Of a stretch of 64,000 bases of DNA, positions 1 to 7,800 are shown piece after piece. Source of the stretch: Actinomycetospora lemnae (GTDB lineage Bacteria > Actinomycetota > Actinomycetes > Mycobacteriales > Pseudonocardiaceae); assembly GCF_028737315.1 (NCBI RefSeq), contig NZ_JAQZAO010000020.1, positions 1 to 64,000 on the forward strand. The letters are read 5' to 3'. Below the pieces are notes generated by a model. It saw only the letters and a program-made list of their open reading frames with translations. It made no database searches and was not told where the DNA came from. A program made the position numbers and the translations under genes. Every line of letters starts with the position of its first letter. The stretch's first letter is position 1.

Positions 1-161
1 TCTCGAACCCTGTTCTGCCCACAACCCGGCAGGCTGGCCACGATCACGACCAGCCCACCCGGCGGGCCTACTCAGTGTCCGCGATGTGCTGAGACATCAC
101 CTGTCTCCGATGTCCTGAGCACGAGCAAAGTGCTCCAGCACTTCTTCCTGCTCACCTGCCG
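1..161. other. Non-coding left edge with a short tandem repeat
   Basis: No supported gene lies in this stretch. It contains two near-identical 18-bp segments at 76-93 and 102-119, both ending in GATGT(G/C)CTGAG and spaced 26 bp apart. From memory, repeated GATGT..CTGAGACATC blocks look like the terminal regions of IS481-type insertion sequences, so this may be the end of an element whose body lies to the left. No transposase sequence is visible, so the idea rests on motif resemblance alone. Confidence 0.3.
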
Positions 162-1430
162 TCAGGCACCGGGCGTGTTGTTCGCGAGGTCGAGGGCGTA
201 CTGCGGCCAGAACTCGCCGGCCGCCGGGGCACCGCGGCAGTCGCCGTCGGAGTCGCCCGGCTCCTTGACCCACAGGAACGCCGCGATGCGCGGCGAGCCG
301 GTGTCGCGGGTCGGCGGCGTGCCCAGGGCCCGGCCCGGCGGGTTGCACCACGTCGGCTGCTCGGGGCCGTCGTAGCTGCCGTTGCCGTTGCGGCTGGTGT
401 CGATGACGTAGCGGGCGCCGCCCACCGCGTCGGACACCCGGTCGCCGTAGGCGCGGACCTGGTCGGTGGTCATGAAGTTCGAGACGTTGAGCGCGAAGCC
501 CGCCGCCTCCCCGACGCCGCTGGTGCGCAGGCCGCCCGCGAGCTCGTCGATGTTGGTGACGAAGCCCGGGTTGCCGGCGTCGATGTAGACCTCGCCGCCG
601 GCCCGGCTCAGCGTCCGGACGGCCTCGGCCAACAGCTCCTCGCGGCCCTCCTGCTCGCCCTCGCCCTCGCAGTTGGTCAGCGTCTGCGGCAGGGCGTCCG
701 GCTCCAGGATCACGACCGCGCGGTTGCCGCCCATGCCGCGTGCGAAGGCGCCGAGCCACTCGCGGTAGGCGTCCTCGTTCTCGGCGCCGCCGCTGGAGTA
801 CAGACCGCAGTCGCGGTTGGGGATGTTGTAGGCGGTCAGCACCGGGGTGCGGCCCGCGGCCCGGGCCTGGGACACGACGCCCGCGACCTCGCCCTCGACG
901 CCGCCGGTCTCGCCGGTCGGCCAGATGGCGACGGGCTGGCGGGCGATCTTCTCGAGCGCGGCGGCCTCGTCACCGCGGCCCTCGGCGCGCCACGCCTCGA
1001 CCTGGCGCGCCGCCGACGACGCGGGGTCGACCCAGAACTCCGAGGCGGCCGGGGCCACCGGCGGACCGCCGCCCTCGCCGCCGCTGTCGGACCCGGTGCT
1101 GCAGGCGGCGATGCCGACCGCGGTGACCAGCGCGGTCAGGGCGGCGACGGCGGCCACGATCCACCCGCGGGTCGGGCCGCGCCGGGCGGCGGCGCGGCGC
1201 TCGCGACGGTCGCCGCGGATCGGGATCTCGGGGGGCACGGCAGGCTCGGCAGGCCGGCGGCGCTCGACCCGCTCGGTCGGCGCGGCCGCCCCGACCGGGA
1301 TGGGCTGGGTCGCGGGCTCCGGCGGCTCCGTCGCGCCGCGCGGTGCGTCCGGGGTCACCGGTCCCACCTCGCCCCGCGTCGTCCGTCCATCACGTGCCAC
1401 CGTCGAGCCACCCCCGGGCCTGTCGTCCAT
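162..1430 (-). CDS. cslZ: GH6 family endoglucanase, CslZ-like
   Basis: Glycoside hydrolase family 6 protein of about 422 residues, expected to act outside the membrane on beta-1,4-glucan. Visible GH6 signatures are PVLTAYNIPNRDCG near residue 196, the VILEPDALP segment with the likely catalytic acid Asp245, YIDAGNPGF, and WVKEPGDSDG near the C-terminus. A roughly 88-residue cytoplasmic, Pro/Arg-rich N-terminus precedes one hydrophobic segment (residues 90-109) ending in IAAC, which fits a lipobox, so the enzyme may be a lipoprotein or a membrane-anchored protein. The ATG at 1430 was chosen; the frame stays open upstream to 1541. It is the last gene of a minus-strand operon behind glxA (141-nt gap) and cslA. 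In Streptomyces the same three-gene order occurs and the GH6 member is called CslZ. The exact glucan substrate is inferred from the family. Confidence 0.85.
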   Translation of the reverse strand: MDDRPGGGSTVARDGRTTRGEVGPVTPDAPRGATEPPEPATQPIPVGAAAPTERVERRRPAEPAVPPEIPIRGDRRERRAAARRGPTRGWIVAAVAALTALVTAVGIAACSTGSDSGGEGGGPPVAPAASEFWVDPASSAARQVEAWRAEGRGDEAAALEKIARQPVAIWPTGETGGVEGEVAGVVSQARAAGRTPVLTAYNIPNRDCGLYSSGGAENEDAYREWLGAFARGMGGNRAVVILEPDALPQTLTNCEGEGEQEGREELLAEAVRTLSRAGGEVYIDAGNPGFVTNIDELAGGLRTSGVGEAAGFALNVSNFMTTDQVRAYGDRVSDAVGGARYVIDTSRNGNGSYDGPEQPTWCNPPGRALGTPPTRDTGSPRIAAFLWVKEPGDSDGDCRGAPAAGEFWPQYALDLANNTPGA

Positions 1431-1571
1431 CCGGCCCCAGGTTCTCAGGCCGCCTCGTGGCTCCCGTGTGGGGGGAGGCACCGCCCGTCGCCGCGCGACG
1501 CCCGCTCGGCGGTGCGGGCCCGCCGCGCGGTCGGCCGGCACCGCCCGGGGCGGGCCGGGTGGCGACGGACG

Positions 1572-3530
1572 TCACGTCTCCTCCAGCGGCCCGGGCGCCG
1601 GGATCTCGATCCACTTGGCCACCGAGGGCACGCCGCGGTCGTCGACGAGGAAGAGCATGTAGCGCCCGGGCGGGGCGATCGTGCGGTCCTCGGGCATCGT
1701 GATCGAGACCCCGCCGTCGCGCTTCGTGATGTCGAGGGCGACCGACCGCTGGCCGGTGTCCGTCACGTGCGTCGACGCCATCGGCGCGAGCAGCCGGGCG
1801 CTCGCGATGCGCGGCGCGTCCGGGGTGGCGACGGTCAGCGTGTCGCCCAGCGGGGCCGTCGGCGGCGACTCCGCGATCGTCGGCTGCGGGCCCTTGAACA
1901 GGTAGGGCGGCGTGTAGATCTCGATCCGCTGCTCGAACGTGCCGGGGATCGTGCCCGCGGCGTCGTTGAACAGCGGGTCCGAGCCGACCGTCATGACCCG
2001 GCCGTCGGGCAGCAGCAGGCTCGCGGAGTGGTAGTTGCGGCCCACCTGCGGGTCGGCGGCGTAGTCCAGCGTGTTCGTCTGCGGCCGGTAGATGCGCGCG
2101 TTGTGGTTGTCCGAGGCGCCCTTGCCGCGGTAGTCCCGCGACCCGTTGCTGATCAGCATCGTGTCGTCGGGCAGCGTCGTCAGGTTCGGGTAGCGCGTGC
2201 CCTCCGGCAGCAGGGGCCCCGGCTGCCAGGTGGGGTTCGGGCTGTCGAGGTCGATGGTGTCGATGCGCGCCGACGAGCGCGGGCTCTCGCCGACCCCGCC
2301 GCCGCCGACCACCGCGATGCGCTGGTCCTGGACCGGGCCGGCCCAGGCGGAGCCGGCGGTCTCGAGCAGGTCGGGATCGCGCATGCCCGGGATGGGCGTG
2401 AGGATGTTGGTGCGCAGGTTCCAGAACCCGGGCACACGGCCCTGCTCGGCGGGCCCGTAGCCGGCGTTGGCGCCCGAGTAGAAGAGCACGTCCTCCCGCG
2501 CGGTCTGGAACAGCGCCGGGTAGGTCGGGAAGTACTGCGTGAGGTCCTTGCGCTCGGTCCAGGTCCGCGTGGCCGGGTCGTAGATCTCGTTCTGGCCGTT
2601 GAGGATCTCGCCGGTGCCGTCGAGCCCGGACACCGAGATCACGGTGCCGTCGGCGAGGCCCGTCAGCGTGGGGTACCAGCGCTTGAACACCATGTCGCCC
2701 ACGCGCTCGTAGGCCTCGGTGTACGGGTTGAACTCGTAGGTCTCCTCGATGCCCTGGTAGTCCTGCTTCTCCAGGGTCATCCCCTGCCCGAGGGCGTAGA
2801 GGTTCTGCTCCTCGCCCGGGGGCACGCCGTTGATCGAGTACTGCCGCGGCCCGACGGCGACGTAGCCCGGGCCCGGCTCGACGGCCTCGGCGAAGACGAC
2901 CGTCTCGCTGGCGGTGACCGTCGCGCCCCGCCGCGTCGCGACCTTCGTCGCGGGCTTGACCTCGAACGGGTGCGTCGAGCGGTAGATCAGGCCCTCCGGC
3001 GAGCGGAACTCCGTGCCGGCCGGGAACGAGCGCACCGGCGCGTCCGGGTTCTCGTTCTTCACCGTCACGCCGCCGCCGGCGTTGGTGACCGCGCCGTCGA
3101 GGCGCTCGTAGCGCTGGGTGCCGCCGGCCACGAGCAGGTTGCCCGACGCCAGGAAGGTGTGGCCCGCGCAGAACATGTCGTCCGGGGTCGGGATGACGCG
3201 GCTGCGCCCGGTGGCCGGGTCGTACACGAGGCTCTTGAAGGTCCCCGCGTTGAACATGTCCTCCTTGTTGCCGGAGCCGGCGATGAGGAGGATGCGCCCG
3301 GTCGGGAGGACCGCGGCGTGGATCGCGTTGACCTTCTGGTCGTCAGGGAGCTCGACGACGTCCCACTTGCCGAACTTCTCCTTGTACTCCTGGCTGTTGA
3401 TCAGCCGCTGGTGCCGGAGCTCGGAGATCCACGACCACGCCGGCGGCACGTTCACGCCCAGCATGACCGCCGGGACGATGACGAGGAGCAGGAACCGTTT
3501 GACCCGTCTGGTCAACCCCTGCTCGATCAA
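1572..3530 (-). CDS. glxA: Galactose oxidase-like radical copper oxidase GlxA
   Basis: Mononuclear copper radical oxidase of 652 residues, related to galactose oxidase and to Streptomyces GlxA, which works with CslA on a tip-localised glycan. Residues 11-34 form an N-terminal membrane anchor. Kelch repeats fill the body and a C-terminal Ig-like domain (DUF1929) ends it. Recognisable active-site elements are Cys121 in DDMFCAGH and Tyr286 in RWYPTLTG, expected to form the thioether-linked Cys-Tyr cofactor, with adjacent Trp285. Axial Tyr500-His501 lies in GRNYHSAS and ligand His588 in MASTHVTD. All copper ligands appear present, so activity is likely. The start is a TTG whose bases overlap the cslA stop codon (TTGA, 3527-3530), implying translational coupling. 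Physiological substrate is not deducible from sequence. Confidence 0.9.
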   Translation of the reverse strand: MIEQGLTRRVKRFLLLVIVPAVMLGVNVPPAWSWISELRHQRLINSQEYKEKFGKWDVVELPDDQKVNAIHAAVLPTGRILLIAGSGNKEDMFNAGTFKSLVYDPATGRSRVIPTPDDMFCAGHTFLASGNLLVAGGTQRYERLDGAVTNAGGGVTVKNENPDAPVRSFPAGTEFRSPEGLIYRSTHPFEVKPATKVATRRGATVTASETVVFAEAVEPGPGYVAVGPRQYSINGVPPGEEQNLYALGQGMTLEKQDYQGIEETYEFNPYTEAYERVGDMVFKRWYPTLTGLADGTVISVSGLDGTGEILNGQNEIYDPATRTWTERKDLTQYFPTYPALFQTAREDVLFYSGANAGYGPAEQGRVPGFWNLRTNILTPIPGMRDPDLLETAGSAWAGPVQDQRIAVVGGGGVGESPRSSARIDTIDLDSPNPTWQPGPLLPEGTRYPNLTTLPDDTMLISNGSRDYRGKGASDNHNARIYRPQTNTLDYAADPQVGRNYHSASLLLPDGRVMTVGSDPLFNDAAGTIPGTFEQRIEIYTPPYLFKGPQPTIAESPPTAPLGDTLTVATPDAPRIASARLLAPMASTHVTDTGQRSVALDITKRDGGVSITMPEDRTIAPPGRYMLFLVDDRGVPSVAKWIEIPAPGPLEET

Positions 3531-6394
3531 CTCGCCTCCGTCCGTCGCCCGTCGATGTCCGGTGACACCCCGGCGGGTGTCTCGCGGGAGGGGCCGGCCA
3601 CCGCGGCCAGCGCCACCACGCGCACCGCGACCGTCGGGGCGTTGGCCGACACGGCATCGGACGCGCGGGTCCCACCGTGTCGTCCTTCGTGTCGCTTTGC
3701 TGTTTCGTTACCGATGCTAGACCCCGCCGAGACCGGGATCACGGGCTGGACGCCGTCCGCCTCGAGCTCGGCCGCCGACGAGAGCAGCATGGGGGGCCGT
3801 TCGCGGCGCGGACCGGGTCGCGGCGTCGTGCCCCGGGCGGCGTCGGGACGTGGGGTCGGGGTGGGACGGGGCGTCCCGGGGCGCGCCGGGTCCTGGTGCT
3901 CCGCGGCCGGCGTCACGTAGCGCCCGCCCTGCTCGGCGGCCGCCGGACGCTCGCCGGGGCGCTCCCCCGGACGCTGCCCGGGCGGGGCGAACGGGCTCGG
4001 TGCCGGCCGCGGCGAGGGCGTCGGGTGCGGGCGCGGCGTCCCGGGCGGGGCCGCGGCCGGCCGCGGCCGGGCCGCGGGCTGCTGCGGTCCGGGCTGCTGC
4101 GGTCCGGGCTGCTGCGGTCCGGGCTGCTGCGGTCCCGGCTGCTGCGGTCCCGGCGGGGGCACCGGCGGGCGACCCGCGGGACGCGGACCGGGCGCGGGCA
4201 CGGGCGGCTGACCGGGCTGCCCCGGCGGGCCGGGCTGGGCCGCCGGGTGCGCCGCCGGACGCGGCGGCGGCTGACTCGGCTGACCCGGCTGACTCGGCTG
4301 ACCCGGCTGACCCGGCTGACCCGGCTGACCTGCCGCGGGGCGGCGCGTACGCGGCACGGGCGAGGGTGCCGGGTCGATCGACGGCCCCTCACCACGGCGG
4401 CGGCGACCGGCGGGAGCGGGGCGGCCGTCGAGCTCCGTGGCCGGGGCCTCCTCCCGCTCGCGGCGCGTCAGCGAGGACGTCCGCACCCAACCCGGGGGCA
4501 GGTCGCCGTCGAGCGGCGGGCGGGCGGCGCCGTCGTCGCCCGTGCGCGGCGAGCGGCGCGTCGTGCTCCCCGCCGCGAGCAGGGCGTCGAGGGCGGCGCG
4601 CTCGAGCGTCTCGGTGGTGACCCCGGAGCGGCCGTCCGCGAGCACCGGCGCCGCGTCGATCGCGGGCTGGCGACCCACGATGCGCTCGACGAGGCAGAGC
4701 ACGGGCGGGGCGAGACAGGCGGCCAGCGCCACCGCGGGCCAGAGCAGCACCGCGGGCGTCGCGTAGCCCTGGATGATCGCCAGCACGATTGCGCCGATGA
4801 GCAGCGCCGCCCACTGCAGGTGACGCCGGAAGGTCAGGATGTGGTCCGCGCTCGACGACAGGCCCTTCGGCGTGACGACGAACTTCGCGGGCAGCCGCAG
4901 CACCGTCGCGATGAGGGACGCCGCGAAGATCGGCGACGCGAAGATCGACATCAGCATGCCCTTGACGCCCGAGGAGCCCTCGGCCTCGTAGGGGCTGACG
5001 TTGTAGCGGCGGTTGCGCAGGTAGACCCACAGCTGGAACGCGGTGGCGTCGATGTAGAGCGCCAACCACAGCTGCACCGGCACGACCACGCCCTGGACGC
5101 CCAGGGCCAGGAAGAGACAGGCGTTCACCGCCCCGAGGACCCACCCGATCGCCATCGACGGGTAGAAGGTCGTGATGAGGACGTAGTGCAGCGCGCGGCC
5201 CGGCGAGAGCTTCGGCAGCCGCAGCCACATCTCCTTGAGCAGCACCTCGAACGTGCCGCGTGACCAACGCATCTGCTGGCTGAAGAAGTCGCCCCACGAC
5301 GACGGGCCCTCGCCGACGGCGAGCACGTCGGGCGTGTACACCGACTTCCACCGCCGCCCGGAGAGCGGGTTGCGGCGGACGTGGAACTTCAGGCCGGTGG
5401 CCATGTCCTCGGTGATCGAGTCCGACAGGCCGCCGATGCCCTGCAGGGCGCTGATGCGCACGGCGTTGTTGGTGCCCACCAGCATCGCCGCGTTGTAGCG
5501 GTTGGCCGCCCGCTGGATCAGCGAGTGGAACGGGAACTGCTGCGACTCCGCGGCCCGGGTCACGAACGTCTCGTCGTTCGCGTAGCACTGCGGGCCGACG
5601 ACGTAGGCGACGTCGGGGTCGCGGAAGTAGCCCAGGATGCGCTCGGCGTAGTTGGGCAGCGGCACGTGGTCGGGGTCGACCGAGAGGAACACCTCGTACG
5701 AGTCGCCGTGCTCGGCGACCCAGGCGTTGTAGTTGCCGTGCTTGGTCTTGGCCTTGAACGCGCCCTTCTTCTGGTTGTACTTCGCGATGCCCTTGCGGGT
5801 GAAGTGGTTGACGCCGAGCTCGCGGCACATGGCCTTGACGTCGTCGTCGTCGCCCTCGTCGAGGATCCAGACGTCGAGGATGCCGTCGTACTGGATGCGC
5901 AGCGCCGCCTGCAGCGTGCCGCGCACGACGTCGATCGGTTCCTTGCTCGGGACGATCGTGGTGAGGAAGGCGATGCGGCGGTCCGGCTCGGGCGGCACGG
6001 GCACCGGGTCGCGCGCGATGACCGAGGCCAGCGACAGCGACAGGACGTTGATCAGCCGCAGGAGCTCCATGAGGCCGATCGAGCCGATGACGACCCAGTT
6101 CGCGTAGATCGCGAAGGTCGAGCCGATGACCGGCGGCCGGTGCGACGGGTGCAGCAGCCAGAGGAAGAAGAGGGCCTCGAAGGCGAAGTTCAGGCCGGCG
6201 ACGAGCAGCGACCGGGCCACGCGGCCACGGCCGTGGACGGCGTCGACACCGCGGTAGGCGACGCGGTACGGGCCGTCCGCGGGGTCGGGCTCCCGGATCG
6301 GCCCCGCGAGCTGGGAGAACTCCTGGATGCGACGGCCGACGACGAGTTCGGACTCGTCGACCTCGTCCGGGGGTCGCTCGGCAAGAAGGGTCAT
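3527..6394 (-). CDS. cslA: Cellulose synthase-like glycosyltransferase CslA
   Basis: Membrane-embedded family 2 glycosyltransferase, 955 residues from the ATG at 6394 (a GTG at 6433 would add 13). N-terminal membrane helices (about residues 60-125) precede the catalytic domain. The catalytic domain carries the acidic run DEGDDDD (about 180), SVDPDH (238-243), TED (328-330) and QQMRW (373-377), i.e. the D, DxD, D, QxxRW pattern of processive beta-glycan synthases. Further membrane helices follow to about residue 575. The remaining roughly 380 residues are a Pro/Gln/Gly-rich, apparently disordered tail encoded partly by two perfect-phase tandem repeats. The tail is longer than I expect for Streptomyces CslA. 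The gene heads the cslA-glxA-cslZ operon. By analogy with Streptomyces it should make a cellulose-like exopolysaccharide, but product identity is inferred. Confidence 0.9.
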   Translation of the reverse strand: MTLLAERPPDEVDESELVVGRRIQEFSQLAGPIREPDPADGPYRVAYRGVDAVHGRGRVARSLLVAGLNFAFEALFFLWLLHPSHRPPVIGSTFAIYANWVVIGSIGLMELLRLINVLSLSLASVIARDPVPVPPEPDRRIAFLTTIVPSKEPIDVVRGTLQAALRIQYDGILDVWILDEGDDDDVKAMCRELGVNHFTRKGIAKYNQKKGAFKAKTKHGNYNAWVAEHGDSYEVFLSVDPDHVPLPNYAERILGYFRDPDVAYVVGPQCYANDETFVTRAAESQQFPFHSLIQRAANRYNAAMLVGTNNAVRISALQGIGGLSDSITEDMATGLKFHVRRNPLSGRRWKSVYTPDVLAVGEGPSSWGDFFSQQMRWSRGTFEVLLKEMWLRLPKLSPGRALHYVLITTFYPSMAIGWVLGAVNACLFLALGVQGVVVPVQLWLALYIDATAFQLWVYLRNRRYNVSPYEAEGSSGVKGMLMSIFASPIFAASLIATVLRLPAKFVVTPKGLSSSADHILTFRRHLQWAALLIGAIVLAIIQGYATPAVLLWPAVALAACLAPPVLCLVERIVGRQPAIDAAPVLADGRSGVTTETLERAALDALLAAGSTTRRSPRTGDDGAARPPLDGDLPPGWVRTSSLTRREREEAPATELDGRPAPAGRRRRGEGPSIDPAPSPVPRTRRPAAGQPGQPGQPGQPSQPGQPSQPPPRPAAHPAAQPGPPGQPGQPPVPAPGPRPAGRPPVPPPGPQQPGPQQPGPQQPGPQQPGPQQPAARPRPAAAPPGTPRPHPTPSPRPAPSPFAPPGQRPGERPGERPAAAEQGGRYVTPAAEHQDPARPGTPRPTPTPRPDAARGTTPRPGPRRERPPMLLSSAAELEADGVQPVIPVSAGSSIGNETAKRHEGRHGGTRASDAVSANAPTVAVRVVALAAVAGPSRETPAGVSPDIDGRRTEAS
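4076..4150. repeat. Five tandem 15-bp units in the cslA tail
   Basis: Five consecutive 15-bp units (gggctgctgcggtcc type) in phase with the reading frame. On the minus strand they encode repeats of PGPQQ. Only one base differs between the early and late units, so the array is recent or under homogenisation and probably varies in copy number. Confidence 0.9.
4268..4330. repeat. Seven tandem 9-bp units in the cslA tail
   Basis: Seven consecutive 9-bp units (cggctgacc or cggctgact), in frame, encoding GQP/SQP tripeptides on the minus strand. It is distinct from the 15-bp array 118 bp away, so the same tail was expanded twice by different units. Confidence 0.9.
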
Positions 6395-6735
6395 CGGCCG
6401 TTTCGTCTCGATCCTCGCGACGCCACCGACCACACCGCAGCCGTGATCGTCACGAGCCTCCCGTCGTCGTCACACCCCTGCGGGCTCGCGAGGGGGCGGT
6501 ACCGCCGACGCGCCGTCCTCCCGTCCGGATCATCGGTCGTCCCGGACCGCTGGTGATCCACCGGTCCCGGAAACGGTAAGGGCATCACCCACCGTGCTCA
6601 CCGAGGGGGACGGTTCACCCCGCGACCCGTCGCCCCCGACCAGCATCCTTGCCGATCATTGGCCCGAACGGGCGACGCCGGGCCGACCGCTCACCCCACA
6701 GCACCCGTCCGTGGCCGATGACGCACGGTAGTACC
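6395..6735. other. Intergenic region upstream of cslA
   Basis: About 340 bp between the cslA start and the phosphoesterase stop, both on the minus strand. It must hold the promoter of the csl operon. I see no convincing -10/-35 pair, long palindrome, RNA gene or coding frame in it. Confidence 0.5.
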
Positions 6736-7281
6736 TCAGGGACGCTGCGGTGCACCGGGTGGCAGCTCGTGGGTGCGCACGGCGGACAGGACGCCGTCGC
6801 GGACCTCGGCGGTCATGTAGGTGCACGCGGGCTGGCGCCGCCGCTCGGTGGGCGAGCCCGGGTTGAGCAGCCGCACGCCGCCCGGGGTCGTCGAGTCCCA
6901 GGGGATGTGGCTGTGGCCGAAGACGAGGACGTCGACCGGGGTGTCGCCGTCGGGCCCGAAGCGCGCGTCACAGCGCCGCTCGCGACCCTGGGCCGCCCCG
7001 GTCTCGTGGGTGACGGCCAGGCGCAGCCCGCCGACCTCGGCGACCGCGGTCTCGGGCAGGCGCGCGCGGAGGTCGTCGCCGTCGTTGTTGCCCCAGCACG
7101 CGACGAGGCGCGCCGACCGGGCCTCGAACGCGTCGAGCAGCCCGGGGTCCATCCAGTCGCCGGCGTGCACGACGACGTCGGCCGCGTCGATCCGCTCCCA
7201 GAGCTCCGCCGGGAGCTCGCGGTTCGGGTAGCGCGGCGTGAGGTGGGTGTCGGTGGTGAGCAGGAGGCGCAGGGTCGACAC
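6736..7281 (-). CDS. YfcE/MJ0936-type metallophosphoesterase
   Basis: Small calcineurin-like phosphoesterase of 181 residues. The dinuclear metal site is visible in order: TTDTHLT near the N-terminus (D-x-H), HAGDWMD (GD), WGNNDGD (GN-D variant), VTHETG and FGHSHIP (GHSH). This set matches the YfcE-like phosphodiesterases that cleave simple phosphodiesters with Mn or Ni in vitro; the natural substrate is unknown. The GTG at 7281 starts five bases after the stop of the upstream SRPBCC gene, so the two are almost certainly co-transcribed. Ends in a Pro-rich tail. Confidence 0.85.
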   Translation of the reverse strand: MSTLRLLLTTDTHLTPRYPNRELPAELWERIDAADVVVHAGDWMDPGLLDAFEARSARLVACWGNNDGDDLRARLPETAVAEVGGLRLAVTHETGAAQGRERRCDARFGPDGDTPVDVLVFGHSHIPWDSTTPGGVRLLNPGSPTERRRQPACTYMTAEVRDGVLSAVRTHELPPGAPQRP

Positions 7282-7286
7282 GGGGC

Positions 7287-7700
7287 TCAGCGCTCCAGGA
7301 GCAGCGAGTGCAGGGCGATCAGCGCGAGCGGGGCGTAGGGCAGCACGACGAGCGCGGGGCCGGTGGTGCGCAGCCAGGTCCGCGAGCGCACGTGCGGGCC
7401 ATCGTCGGGGCGGGGCTCCTCGACGCCGTGGTCGAGGTGCAGGCGGACCGGCCCCAGCCGGACGCGCCACGACCACGTGCGCGCCGCCTCGTCCACCGCG
7501 ACGACCTCGAACGGCACGTGCACCACCCCGGCCGCGCGCACCGTGCCGCGCAGGCCCTCGTGCAGGCGCCGTGACCGTCCCTCCGCGACCGAGACACCCG
7601 AGATCTGCGGTGCCCAGTGGGTCCAGCGGTCGAGGTCGGCGTAGCGCTCCCACGCCGCGTCGGCGGGCAGCGGACCGGTGGCGCGGAGCGTGGTCTGCAC
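7287..7700 (-). CDS. SRPBCC (START-like) family protein
   Basis: About 137 residues with the polyketide-cyclase/START-like pattern: an N-terminal beta strand, ADAAWERYADLDRWTHWAPQ (helix plus the DLxRWxxWxP motif typical of SRPBCC proteins), then alternating strands and a long C-terminal helix that is hydrophobic and leucine-rich. Such proteins bind small hydrophobic ligands. The GTG at 7700 is preferred; a GTG at 7739 would run into a palindrome in the divergent promoter. It is divergent from a cytochrome P450 and followed at 5 bp by the phosphoesterase, so a shared substrate with the P450 is possible but not shown. Confidence 0.75.
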   Translation of the reverse strand: MQTTLRATGPLPADAAWERYADLDRWTHWAPQISGVSVAEGRSRRLHEGLRGTVRAAGVVHVPFEVVAVDEAARTWSWRVRLGPVRLHLDHGVEEPRPDDGPHVRSRTWLRTTGPALVVLPYAPLALIALHSLLLER

Positions 7701-7738
7701 GGCGGGGACGTACCCGCCGGGACCCTGGACGACGAACA

Positions 7739-7753
7739 CATACTCCGAGTATG
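7739..7753. promoter_or_regulatory. Perfect 7+7 bp palindrome between SRPBCC and P450 genes
   Basis: CATACTC-C-GAGTATG, perfect arms around one central base, in the 100-bp divergent promoter region. Size and symmetry fit an operator for a dimeric regulator. No regulator gene lies next to it, so the binding protein is unknown. Confidence 0.5.
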
Positions 7754-7762
7754 GTCTCGCGT

Positions 7763-7778
7763 GGTACGAGAACGTACC
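7763..7778. promoter_or_regulatory. Second palindrome in the P450 promoter region
   Basis: GGTACG-agaa-CGTACC, perfect 6-bp arms with a 4-bp centre, about 25 bp (centre to centre) from the first palindrome and 22 bp before the P450 start. The two sites differ in sequence, suggesting either two regulators or one palindrome overlapping a core promoter. Confidence 0.45.
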
Positions 7779-7800
7779 GAGCCGACTCCGGGAGGCCGCC

